Position numbers and translations under genes: made by a program. Below the pieces are notes generated by a model. That model made no database searches, was not told the DNA's origin, and saw only the letters and a list, made by a program, of their open reading frames with translations. Shown piece by piece: positions 46,450-54,552 of a DNA stretch of 64,000 bases. This DNA is from Yoonia tamlensis (GTDB lineage Bacteria > Pseudomonadota > Alphaproteobacteria > Rhodobacterales > Rhodobacteraceae), in NCBI RefSeq assembly GCF_900115105.1, contig NZ_FOYP01000001.1, positions 319,472 through 383,471 of the forward strand. The letters are read 5' to 3'. Positions within the stretch are counted from its first letter, which is position 1. Every line of letters starts with the position of its first letter.

Positions 46450-47696
46450 GGCGCGGCCTTTGCGATGTTAAGCAGATCGGTGGCCAGTTGCGCGATTTGC
46501 GTGTTTGCGGCTTGCCGGCACTTATCCGCGCGCTGTGCTTGCGCCCGCAAACTATCGCTGCAAATAAAGGCGGCCAGTTGCGCGGCATCTGCAACCTGTG
46601 TGGCCGCATTTGCGACGTGAAGCTGCGCATAATCGTGCGCAAAATTGGCGACTTGTGGACCGTGGCAAATCGCTGATTGCAGGGCTGCGGCCTCCCACGG
46701 ATTATGGCCTTCGGTGACGTCATTTGTGCCGCCAATCAATACTGCCGCCGCGACCCTGTAGATCAGCCCCAGATCGCCAAAAGTGTCACAAAGCCAGATC
46801 GGATCATCCGTATCAGGGAACTGCCCCAATGATTTGCGCGGGATATGCGCCGCGAACGCGTCGCGCCGGTCCGGAAAGCGCGGTGCGATGATCAAGAGCG
46901 CATCGGCGTGCAACTTGCGCACAATGTCATGGGCGGCAATCGCGATATCTTTGTCGGCTGGATGCGATGGCGCAACCGCCCAAGTGAACCGATCCTTCAG
47001 CTGCGTTTGTAATGTTTCAAACGTATCCGCGTCGCAGATCAGGGCAGGGGCGCTTGGCTTGAGCGATCCTGATACGCGCGCGTTTGCCCCCAGCTTGTGC
47101 AGGTGGCCGGCGGTGGTCTCATCTTGGGCCGTGTGCAATGCCATTGCGCCATAAAGGTCGCGGTAAAGCCCCTTGGCCTTTGCGTGCGATTGATAGGACT
47201 TATCACCCATGCGCGCCGCGACCACGGCCTGCGGGATACCGCGCCTGTCAAGATCGCTCACAAATCCGGGCCAGATATCCTGTTCGGCCCAAATGCACAG
47301 ATCAGGTTGGAAGTGATCCAGAAACCTGCGGCGAAAGGGCGGCGCATCAAGTGGCAAAAACTGGTGGATCGTGCGCGGCGGCAGGTTGCGGGCAAAAACA
47401 TCGGCCGATGCGCGTGTGGTCGAGGTCACCAAGAAACTGGCGTCCGGTGCCTGGTCTGCCAAGCGCAAGATCAGCCCGCGCAGCGATAACACCTCGCCCA
47501 AGCCAACGGCATGCAGCCAGATCAGCGGGCCATCGGGGCGCGGCGCAAGCCCGCGCGCCTGCTTTTCAATCCAGCGGCTGGGGTGTTCCTTGCCGCGCGC
47601 CAGCCGTTTGCGCAAAATGCGACCCGCCACTGGCGCAATCAGATAGCTGGCCGCAAGATAGGCCCGCAGCAACCCGCCGCGCCGCATCTTATTCAT
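46446..47696 (-). CDS. Second Kdo-transferase-like glycosyltransferase (GT30)
   Basis: The 416-residue protein is a GT30 paralogue with a basic N-terminus, a short membrane anchor, the LIWLHAVGLGEVLSLRGL motif and a C-terminal GGTNDVTEGHNPWEAAAL. It differs from its neighbour in both motifs, so it may transfer a different sugar, a second Kdo, or a Kdo-like acid. The ATG at 47696 overlaps the neuC-like stop by eight bases. The tandem pair with neuC suggests one outer-membrane sugar pathway. Confidence 0.82.
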   Translation of the reverse strand: MNKMRRGGLLRAYLAASYLIAPVAGRILRKRLARGKEHPSRWIEKQARGLAPRPDGPLIWLHAVGLGEVLSLRGLILRLADQAPDASFLVTSTTRASADVFARNLPPRTIHQFLPLDAPPFRRRFLDHFQPDLCIWAEQDIWPGFVSDLDRRGIPQAVVAARMGDKSYQSHAKAKGLYRDLYGAMALHTAQDETTAGHLHKLGANARVSGSLKPSAPALICDADTFETLQTQLKDRFTWAVAPSHPADKDIAIAAHDIVRKLHADALLIIAPRFPDRRDAFAAHIPRKSLGQFPDTDDPIWLCDTFGDLGLIYRVAAAVLIGGTNDVTEGHNPWEAAALQSAICHGPQVANFAHDYAQLHVANAATQVADAAQLAAFICSDSLRAQAQRADKCRQAANTQIAQLATDLLNIAKAAP

Positions 47697-48804
47697 GGAA
47701 CGTCTTTTGCAAATCGCTGGCCCAGAAGGCTTCGGACTGAATGACAGCGGCAAAACGGTCCGCCGCACTGCCGCCGCCAAATCCATCATCGCGCGGATAG
47801 GATTTGCCCCAAGCATCGGTCAAGAACGCGGCGATCTTGGCCGTTTCAAAGGCATCCGCAAAAAACACCGATGGCGATTTGGCGCGGTTGGTCTGGCGGG
47901 TGCCGATATCAAGCGAGGGGATGCCGATAAACGGGGCCTCGCGCACGCCAGCCGATGAATTGCCGACCATTGCGCTGGCGTTCTTCATCAGTTCCGAAAA
48001 ATGTGCGAACCGCATCGACGGCAGCACCCGAAAACGATCCGCTGGCAGACGGTCAATCGCCGCAAAAATATCTGCTGAACCGGGGTCGTTATTGGGCGCG
48101 ATCACAACAAAATTCTTGCCCGACGCCTCCAGCGCACCAAAAAGCGCATCCGCCTGCGCGCCCATCGTCGCAGCCTCGGATGTTACAGGGTGGAAAACAC
48201 AGATGCCAAAATCATCAAACGGCAGACCGTAACGCGCTTTGACATCGGCAATGCTGACGCCTGAAGGGCCTGCGTGAAAATCCAGCTCGGGCGACCCGAT
48301 CGCGTGAATATCCGCTGCGGCCTCGCCCAATGACTTCACGCGCCGCGCGGCATCGTCCGAGGAAACAAAATGGCTGCTCGCCAGCTTGCTGTTACAATGG
48401 CGGTAGATTTCATCAATGGTGCCAGACACTTCGCCACCCTCGATATGGGCGCAGCGCACGTAATTTGTGGCACAAACCAGCGCACAGGCAAGCGCCTCTA
48501 CACGGTCACCATGGATCACCACCAGATCGGGCGCATGTTCCTTGATGAAATCCGAAAACCCGATGACGGTTTTGGCCAAAATCATATCCTGCGGATCGCC
48601 CGCACGTTGGTTCAAGAATTCATGCACTTGCACGCCGGAGGTGCGGTGAACCTCGACCTTGGTCAGCCCGTAGCGTTCAAGCATATGCATGCCGGTCACA
48701 AAAAACGACACCGCAAACCCCGCATCACGCGCCGCAATCGCAAGCGGTTCAAGCTTGCCGAAATCAGCGCGGGTTCCGGTTACAAACAATAGCGAACGCG
48801 ACAT
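47689..48804 (-). CDS. neuC: UDP-N-acetylglucosamine 2-epimerase, hydrolysing (NeuC family)
   Basis: The 371-residue protein begins SRSLLFVTGTRADFGKLEPL and has the IHGDRVEAL and EGGEVSGTIDEIYRH motifs of hydrolysing UDP-GlcNAc 2-epimerases, and GNSSAGVREAPFIGIPSLDIG near the C-terminus. Such enzymes make ManNAc or related sugars for sialic or legionaminic acid type nonulosonic acids. No neuB/neuA was seen in the window. The ATG at 48804 is chosen over a TTG four codons upstream. Confidence 0.88.
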   Translation of the reverse strand: MSRSLLFVTGTRADFGKLEPLAIAARDAGFAVSFFVTGMHMLERYGLTKVEVHRTSGVQVHEFLNQRAGDPQDMILAKTVIGFSDFIKEHAPDLVVIHGDRVEALACALVCATNYVRCAHIEGGEVSGTIDEIYRHCNSKLASSHFVSSDDAARRVKSLGEAAADIHAIGSPELDFHAGPSGVSIADVKARYGLPFDDFGICVFHPVTSEAATMGAQADALFGALEASGKNFVVIAPNNDPGSADIFAAIDRLPADRFRVLPSMRFAHFSELMKNASAMVGNSSAGVREAPFIGIPSLDIGTRQTNRAKSPSVFFADAFETAKIAAFLTDAWGKSYPRDDGFGGGSAADRFAAVIQSEAFWASDLQKTFHE

Positions 48805-48972
48805 GCATAGGTCCAAATCAATCAGGGTCTGATCCGCAGACTACCGCCGCAAAGGGCGAAAGGAAACGGGCAAGCGCAACAGGTTTTTCAATAGAATTGC
48901 GGTGATTTCCACGCGCGCCCCTATATCCGCTTGACGACACCAGCCGCAATCCTTAGTGAACCGCCTCAGGTA

Positions 48973-49046
48973 GGCGAGTTGGTAGAGTGGTTATGCAGCG
49001 GATTGCAAATCCGTGTACACCGGTTCGATTCCGGTACTCGCCTCCA
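48973..49046 (+). tRNA. tRNA-Cys (GCA)
   Basis: A 74-base cloverleaf with acceptor GGCGAGT/ACTCGCC, anticodon stem-loop GGATTGCAAATCC (anticodon GCA), T arm CCGGTTCGATTCCGG and an encoded CCA end. It stands alone, about 170 bases from the neuC start, with genes of different composition downstream. Confidence 0.97.
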
Positions 49047-49307
49047 AATAATTTCAATGACTTAGGCGATATCTACACCGAACTTCAGGTGTCGTTTACA
49101 GGATGCGGCTGTTTTTGCGTTTCAAACAGAAGAAGTGGTCCATAGAAAAGCCCGCAAAAATCCCTTCTCGAGTAACATCAGTGCGCTTGTTTCGAAACCA
49201 TCTTGGTGGTTGCCAGCATACTTCCACAAATATTCCATGCGCGGCTAAGGTCAACTTTGAGCCCATTTTGACCAGACACAAACTTCCTTTGATTGTAGGA
49301 GTTCGGT

Positions 49308-50099
49308 CTATTTCCAACCAATCACAACATTAACGGCATCCGGGTAAACAATCTGATCTCCGACGACAGAGCCTCTCAATGTATCGGAAACGTCAGCAAT
49401 GAGTGCTTCTTTTTCTTCATTAGGAAGGCTTTGAAAAGCGTTGGCTATTGGCATCGATCCGAGGTGCAATGGAACGAACTCTGTGGCCAAAGGAACTTGG
49501 ATCGCCAATTCTTGGCGAGCTACAGTAACATTGCGAAATCCGGCTTCGGAGACACTCTCGATCAACCTATCTGCTGACGGTGTTTCTCTTTGGCCGCGTT
49601 GTTTCTTTGCTATCTCAGGCGAGATAAACTTTTCGACCGCTGAGCAGAGGGCTTTGGTATAGGCACTGTGGCCATCCCAAATCGACATCGCGATGCGCCC
49701 CGACGGAGCAAGCACGCGGTGGAACTCTCTTAAAGCAGCAGGTTGATCAGGAAAATAGTGGTAGCCATGCTGGGATATTACGGCGTTAAAACTGTCCTCT
49801 GGCAATCCTGTCTCGATGACATCACTTTCTATCCAAATGATATCCATGTCGGCGGCCAGTTCACGTGCCTTCGCAAGCATGCCGGCATTGATATCCAAGC
49901 CAGTTACGCGTCCGTCGCTGCCGACATCCCGTTTGGCTATCCGAGTGGTGACGCCAGTGCCGCAAGCAACGTCTAGAACTGTTTCGCCGGTTTCTAAGGA
50001 CACGGAATTCAGAAGGGTTTCGGCCCAACGCCCAAACCACAACGGCACCATAGTATTCTCATATATTTCTGGAGCGCTACCGGAGAGTTGAAATGACAT
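49308..50099 (-). CDS. SAM-dependent class I methyltransferase
   Basis: The 263-residue protein has the SAM motif VLDVACGTGVTTRIAK near residue 42, GLDINAGMLAKARELA, and FNAVISQHGYHYFPDQ, the pattern of ubiquinone/menaquinone-type methyltransferases. The substrate is unknown. It is visibly more AT-rich than neighbours and sits between tRNA-Cys and an IS3 remnant, so horizontal acquisition is likely. Confidence 0.85.
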   Translation of the reverse strand: MSFQLSGSAPEIYENTMVPLWFGRWAETLLNSVSLETGETVLDVACGTGVTTRIAKRDVGSDGRVTGLDINAGMLAKARELAADMDIIWIESDVIETGLPEDSFNAVISQHGYHYFPDQPAALREFHRVLAPSGRIAMSIWDGHSAYTKALCSAVEKFISPEIAKKQRGQRETPSADRLIESVSEAGFRNVTVARQELAIQVPLATEFVPLHLGSMPIANAFQSLPNEEKEALIADVSDTLRGSVVGDQIVYPDAVNVVIGWK

Positions 50100-50219
50100 A
50101 AGACCTTCCCCTTGCCCATCTTCTCTGACCCCATGGTGCAGTAAGAAGGTACACTTGCAAGGTTACGCAGTCGGATCACCCTACGTCAACTTTGTCCGCT
50201 TGGCCGACCTTCTGATCTT

Positions 50220-50655
50220 TTAGTGGTTGCCTGCTCAGGGACGACCATGGCCGCCACGGAGCCCACAAGTCACCTTCGCAAGAGGCCATTGCGTTCAGAA
50301 CACCGCCCAGAGGCTGCATCCACCACACGGATCGCGGGTCTCAATACTGTTCTCATGACTATCAGAAAATCCTGCACCAGCACGGGTTCAAGGTGTCAAT
50401 GTCTGGCAAAGGTAATTGCTACGATAATGCGGCTGTTGAGACGTTCTTCAAGACGATCAAGGCAGAGCTGACTTGGCAGCATCCTTGGGAGACACGACGC
50501 AAGGCTGAGATGGCAATCTTCGAATACATCAACGGCTCGTACAATCCCCGCCGCCGACACTCAGCACCGGGCTGGAAAGCCCCGTCGCTTTCAAACGCAA
50601 GCTGGCTTATACGAGCGCTTGGAGCAGCACAAAAGCGCGACAGGTCCATTCATGA
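50220..50655 (+). pseudogene. IS3 family transposase (OrfB) remnant, frameshifted
   Basis: Reading the frame of 50393 upstream gives RGCIHHTDRGSQYCS followed by HDYQKILHQHGF and SGKGNCYDNAAVETFF, the rve core of an IS3 OrfB. Near 50575 the run AAA has lost a base: after GWK the matching continuation SPVAFKRKLAYTSAW lies in the next frame and ends at a TGA at 50653-50655. The 5' part of the transposase and OrfA are missing, and I see no clear terminal inverted repeats, so this is a dead fragment. Confidence 0.85.
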
Positions 50656-50692
50656 AATCTTTGGGTCCTATGCGGCTGAGACGTCAAAAGCC

Positions 50693-51886
50693 TCAGCTAA
50701 CTTTATAGCCTTGGCTCCAGACACCGCGGAGAAGAGGTGTTTTACCGATTTGGCACACTCGCAGAACATCACCGCGCAATCCTGTCTTCAAAGCACCACG
50801 GTCATGCAACTGCACGGCGCTCGCGGGGTTGCTGGTCACGGTAGCAATTGCGCGGGGCAAATCATTCCAGATGTCAGCAAGGCGGAAGGCCGACAAAAGC
50901 AGCGCCGAGGGTACATAGTCCGACGAGACAATGTCGAGAAGATCGGCTTTTGCGAGGGTCTCTGCTGCAACATTGCCGGAGTGGGATCCGCCGCGGATCA
51001 GGTTGGGTGCGCCCATCATCACAGCAATTCCGTGCACGCGACAGGCGGCTGCGGCCTCAACTGTTGTGGGAAACTCGGCAAACCCCACACCGTTCACTGC
51101 AGAGGTTACGACATGATCGGCCGTGGTATCATCATGGCTGGCCAGAACTGCACCCAGACGGCGGGCTTCTTTCACTGCGCCCACCTCGTGCTTTGCCCCG
51201 AGGCGTTTTTGCAGACCCAACAGGGTCTCAACATGTTCGGCAAATTCTGCGTCGTTCATCCCGCGTTTCTTGGCGACATAGGTTTTCAGCGCGGTTAGGT
51301 CACGGAACTGGCGTTGGCCCGGGGTGTGATCCATCAGGCTGACGATGCCGACCCTGTCTGACGATCCGAACGCCGCCAGTTCCTCAAGCAGCGTCTCTGA
51401 ACAGATTTCGGCCCGTAGATGGAGGAAATGACTGATCTTGAAATACCCTTGAGCGCGCGCTGCCAAGAGTTCATCCGCCAGCTTTCGGGCGTAGTCGATG
51501 TAGCGCCCCTTGCCGCTGTGGATGGACCCGACCCGCATGGCGTCAAACACCGTTGTGATGCCAGTGGACGCCAGTTCTGCATCGTGCGCGATCAGGGCGG
51601 GCAAAAGTGGCCAGTCCACTTCTGGGCGCGGTTCGATATGGCGTTCGACATTGTCTGTATGCAGTTCGACAAGACCGGGTATAACGAGATCACCGGCACA
51701 ATCCAGGGCACCGGTTGGGACATGATCCCCTTCAGTAATGTCACAAATGACGCCTTGTTCTATTGTCACCGCACCAGTGAGGACCTGATCTTCCAACACA
51801 AGCTGCGCATTGGCGAGACATAGGTCGTTTGACACATCGTTGTCACAAGTCTTTGACAAAGAGGCCGCGGGAAAAGGGGAATTCAT
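50693..51886 (-). CDS. phnM: Alpha-D-ribose 1-methylphosphonate 5-triphosphate diphosphatase
   Basis: The 397-residue amidohydrolase has the metal motif VIPGLVELHTDNVERH near residue 70, SLMDHTPGQRQF and VLASHDDTT, as in PhnM. It removes pyrophosphate after PhnI/G/H/L attach the phosphonate to ribose. The ATG at 51886 overlaps the divergent DUF1045 start by two bases; a GTG at 51835 would remove 17 residues with no homologous character and could be the true start. An IS3 remnant lies 38 bases beyond its stop. Confidence 0.94.
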   Translation of the reverse strand: MNSPFPAASLSKTCDNDVSNDLCLANAQLVLEDQVLTGAVTIEQGVICDITEGDHVPTGALDCAGDLVIPGLVELHTDNVERHIEPRPEVDWPLLPALIAHDAELASTGITTVFDAMRVGSIHSGKGRYIDYARKLADELLAARAQGYFKISHFLHLRAEICSETLLEELAAFGSSDRVGIVSLMDHTPGQRQFRDLTALKTYVAKKRGMNDAEFAEHVETLLGLQKRLGAKHEVGAVKEARRLGAVLASHDDTTADHVVTSAVNGVGFAEFPTTVEAAAACRVHGIAVMMGAPNLIRGGSHSGNVAAETLAKADLLDIVSSDYVPSALLLSAFRLADIWNDLPRAIATVTSNPASAVQLHDRGALKTGLRGDVLRVCQIGKTPLLRGVWSQGYKVS

Positions 51887-52556
51887 GTCATACTCTCGAT
51901 TTGCAATTTACTATGTGCCGCCGGTAGGGCCCTTGGCCGATTTCGGTGCTTCTTGGCTTGGTTGGGATGTGTTGCGTGGCCGTGAAACACCCCAGCCAGA
52001 TATGTCGGGTTTGGATGACATCACGATGACACCGCGCAAATACGGGTTTCATGCGACTTTGAAACCGCCATTTCGTCTGGCCGTAGGGCAAAATGTGCCG
52101 GCGTTGGAAGCTGCCGCATCTGACCTTGCTGTCAACCTTGCGCCGGCCATATGTGATGGCTTGGAATTGACGACTTTGGGCGGTTTTCTGGCGCTGACTC
52201 CGCAAGGCGATATGCATGCTGTGCGCCGGGTTGCCGGGGCCTGTGTGCGAGAGCTTGATCTGTTTCGCGCACCGGCTTCCGAGGCAGAACTCGCGCGCCG
52301 TCGCAAAGCCGGTCTGAGCTTGCCGCAAGAAGCGCTTTTGGCGCAATGGGGCTATCCTTACGTGATGGAGGAATTTCGGTTCCACATGACCCTGACGGCG
52401 CGGTTGCCGCGGGATGATATCGCCGTATGGTCGGCTGCTGTGCGGCGTCATTTGCCGGATCTGCCCAGCCTTTTTGTGTTGGATCAGATCGCATTGTGCG
52501 GTGAGCGGGAAGATGGCCGGTTCGAGGTGATCCATCGCTACAAACTCACCGGCTGA
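51885..52556 (+). CDS. DUF1045 phosphonate metabolism protein, 2H phosphoesterase-like
   Basis: The 223-residue protein starts SYSRFAIYYVPP and carries two HxTL motifs, HATL at 56-59 and HMTL at 167-170, the hallmark of 2H phosphoesterases that act on cyclic phosphates. The family is found with C-P lyase genes (TIGR03223-type). A strong AAAAGGGGA site precedes the ATG. It is on the opposite strand to its neighbours, overlapping phnM by two bases and phnN by 19. I infer it may open the ribose 1,2-cyclic phosphate made by PhnJ, because phnP is not seen. Confidence 0.88.
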   Translation: MSYSRFAIYYVPPVGPLADFGASWLGWDVLRGRETPQPDMSGLDDITMTPRKYGFHATLKPPFRLAVGQNVPALEAAASDLAVNLAPAICDGLELTTLGGFLALTPQGDMHAVRRVAGACVRELDLFRAPASEAELARRRKAGLSLPQEALLAQWGYPYVMEEFRFHMTLTARLPRDDIAVWSAAVRRHLPDLPSLFVLDQIALCGEREDGRFEVIHRYKLTG

Positions 52557-53098
52557 AGCAGTGCCGCGCCCAGGGCGATTGTCTGGAACAGCGGACCATC
52601 GTTGGCGAGGCTGATCACCTCGAGCCCAGCCGGTAAGGGCTTGTCAGCCACGGCAAGGCGTTTGCTGATCTCTTCGTCCGTCTCGCGGGCTCGCGCGGCC
52701 AGACGGTGTGCAAGCGTTTCCGGTTTCGCTGTGATATTGAGAACGACGAAGCGCGGGAAAATCTCGGCCGCTTGGGTCAGGGCCTTGCGGGAGAAATTGA
52801 CAAGGCAATCGGTGCCCTTGCCAAGTTGGTATTTGACGGTGATCGGAATGCCGTAATGCAGCCCGTGCGCGCGCCAATGCACGGCAAAAGCCCCATCTTC
52901 GACCATGGTTTCAAATTGTGAAACGGACACCGCATCGTAATCCTCGCCACCCAATTCGGGCGCACGGGTGATCACGCGGCGCACCAGATGCAAATCCGGT
53001 ATTGCTTCGTGTAGACCTGCCATTACGCTGTCCTTGCCAACACCCGATGGGCCGACAACCGCGATGAGGCGTCCCCCAGACTTTGAGGCAAGCGTCAT
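52538..53098 (-). CDS. phnN: Ribose 1,5-bisphosphokinase
   Basis: The 186-residue kinase has Walker A VGPSGVGKDS (about 16-25), LHLVRRVITRAPELGGEDYDAV typical of the guanylate kinase fold, and ITAKPETLAHRLAARARE. It converts ribose 1,5-bisphosphate to PRPP, the final step of the C-P lyase route. The start overlaps the phnL stop by four bases (ATGA). Confidence 0.94.
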   Translation of the reverse strand: MTLASKSGGRLIAVVGPSGVGKDSVMAGLHEAIPDLHLVRRVITRAPELGGEDYDAVSVSQFETMVEDGAFAVHWRAHGLHYGIPITVKYQLGKGTDCLVNFSRKALTQAAEIFPRFVVLNITAKPETLAHRLAARARETDEEISKRLAVADKPLPAGLEVISLANDGPLFQTIALGAALLQPVSL

Positions 53099-53778
53099 GC
53101 CGCCATCCCGGGGGTAAAGCGGCCGACATCAATTTCGCGGTCGCATACACGGGTACGGGCTGCCTCGTCATGGAAAATACCGATAATGGCCGCGCCGCGC
53201 GCTTTGGCGTCCTCGATCAAGGAGAGCACCACCTCGCGGTTCGCAGCGTCGAGGCTCGCGGTCGGTTCATCAAGTAGCATCGCAGGGTAGCTGTGGGCAA
53301 AACCACGTGCAATATTGACCCGCTGTTGCTCGCCGCCCGAGAAGGTTGTGGGGGACAAGGACCACAGCCTTTCGGGGATGTTTAATTGGGTCAGAAGCGC
53401 CGATGCGCGGTCCCGCGCTTCGTCTGTCGGTACTCCCAAAGCGCGCAGAGGCTCTGCAACCACATCGAGGGTTGGCACGCGCGGCACCACACGCAGGAAC
53501 TGGCTAACATAGCCCAGCACATCACGGCGCAACTTGATGATGTCGCGCGGCTCGGACCGCACGACGTCCAAACCGCCAATGCGAATTTCACCTGCCTGCG
53601 TCAGGTAATTGCCGTAGATCATCCGCATCAGCGTGGATTTACCAGCACCAGAGGCCCCAGTGAGCGCCACGCATTCACCGGGGGCAACTGCGAAGGACAC
53701 ATTGCTGATCACTTCGATTACGGCACTTCCCTGATTGTGCAGGGTAAAAGTCTTGGAGACGTCTTTGAGTTCAATCAT
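53095..53778 (-). CDS. phnL: C-P lyase subunit/ATPase PhnL
   Basis: The 227-residue ABC ATPase has Walker A GASGAGKS near residue 40, signature FSGGEQQRVNIARG, Walker B MLLDEPTASLD, and GIFHDEAARTRVCDR. PhnL joins PhnG, PhnH and PhnI in the reaction that places methylphosphonate on ATP ribose. It is three bases past phnK. Confidence 0.95.
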   Translation of the reverse strand: MIELKDVSKTFTLHNQGSAVIEVISNVSFAVAPGECVALTGASGAGKSTLMRMIYGNYLTQAGEIRIGGLDVVRSEPRDIIKLRRDVLGYVSQFLRVVPRVPTLDVVAEPLRALGVPTDEARDRASALLTQLNIPERLWSLSPTTFSGGEQQRVNIARGFAHSYPAMLLDEPTASLDAANREVVLSLIEDAKARGAAIIGIFHDEAARTRVCDREIDVGRFTPGMAA

Positions 53779-53781
53779 GGT

Positions 53782-54552
53782 TCATACCTGCAATACAGAG
53801 CTGACAAGAAGCTGGCTATAGGCGTGCTGCGGATCGTCCAGTACCTGATCTGTCAGGCCCGCTTCTACCACTCGGCCTGATTTCATGACCATAAGGCGGT
53901 CCGCCAGCAGGCGAACCACGGCCAGGTCATGGGTGACGATGATCGCGGACAGTCCCATGTCACGCACAAGCCCCCGCAGCAGATCCAGTAGGCGTGCCTG
54001 AACCGAAACATCTAGACCACCTGTGGGTTCATCCATGAACACCAGACGCGGGCCAGTCACGAGGTTGCGCGCTATCTGCAAGCGTTGCTGCATCCCGCCC
54101 GAGAATGTTGTAGGTCGATCATCGACACGGGACGCATCAATCTCAACCCGCCCGAGCCAGTCCGTGGCCTTGTCGCGGATGTCGCCATAGTTGCGCTCGC
54201 CTACTGCCATCAACCGCTCGCCTACATTGCCACCGGCGCTGACGCCCATGCGCAGCCCGTCGCGGGCGTGTTGGTGGACAAAGGCCCAGTCAGTGCGACC
54301 GAGCATCCGCCGCTCCGGCTCTGACATGGTGATTGTGTCGCGGGGGCCGTTCGTGCGCGTGTCGAATACCACCTGTCCCGCATCGGGGGTCAGATGCCCT
54401 GCCATGCAATTGAGCAAGGTGGATTTACCCGACCCGCTTTCGCCAACGATCCCCATAACCTCACCGGGATACAGGTCAAAAGACACATCGGCGCAACCAA
54501 TATGCGCACCATATCGCTTAGTGATGCCCTGAACGGAAAGCAAAGGTGTCAT
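53782..54552 (-). CDS. phnK: C-P lyase ATPase PhnK
   Basis: The 256-residue ABC ATPase has Walker A GESGSGKS near residue 40, signature FSGGMQQRLQIARNL, Walker B LVFMDEPTGGLD, and the PhnK-type insert WAFVHQHARDGLRMGVSAG. PhnK binds the PhnGHIJ core complex. The ATG at 54552 overlaps the phnJ stop (ATGA); an upstream in-frame start overlaps phnJ and is rejected. Confidence 0.95.
   Translation of the reverse strand: MTPLLSVQGITKRYGAHIGCADVSFDLYPGEVMGIVGESGSGKSTLLNCMAGHLTPDAGQVVFDTRTNGPRDTITMSEPERRMLGRTDWAFVHQHARDGLRMGVSAGGNVGERLMAVGERNYGDIRDKATDWLGRVEIDASRVDDRPTTFSGGMQQRLQIARNLVTGPRLVFMDEPTGGLDVSVQARLLDLLRGLVRDMGLSAIIVTHDLAVVRLLADRLMVMKSGRVVEAGLTDQVLDDPQHAYSQLLVSSVLQV

Noticed and set aside
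49096..49317. Minus-strand ORF of 73 codons between tRNA-Cys and the methyltransferase
   Set aside because: It needs a TTG start without a good ribosome site, resembles no family I know, and a comparable ORF exists on the other strand. Coding status cannot be supported.
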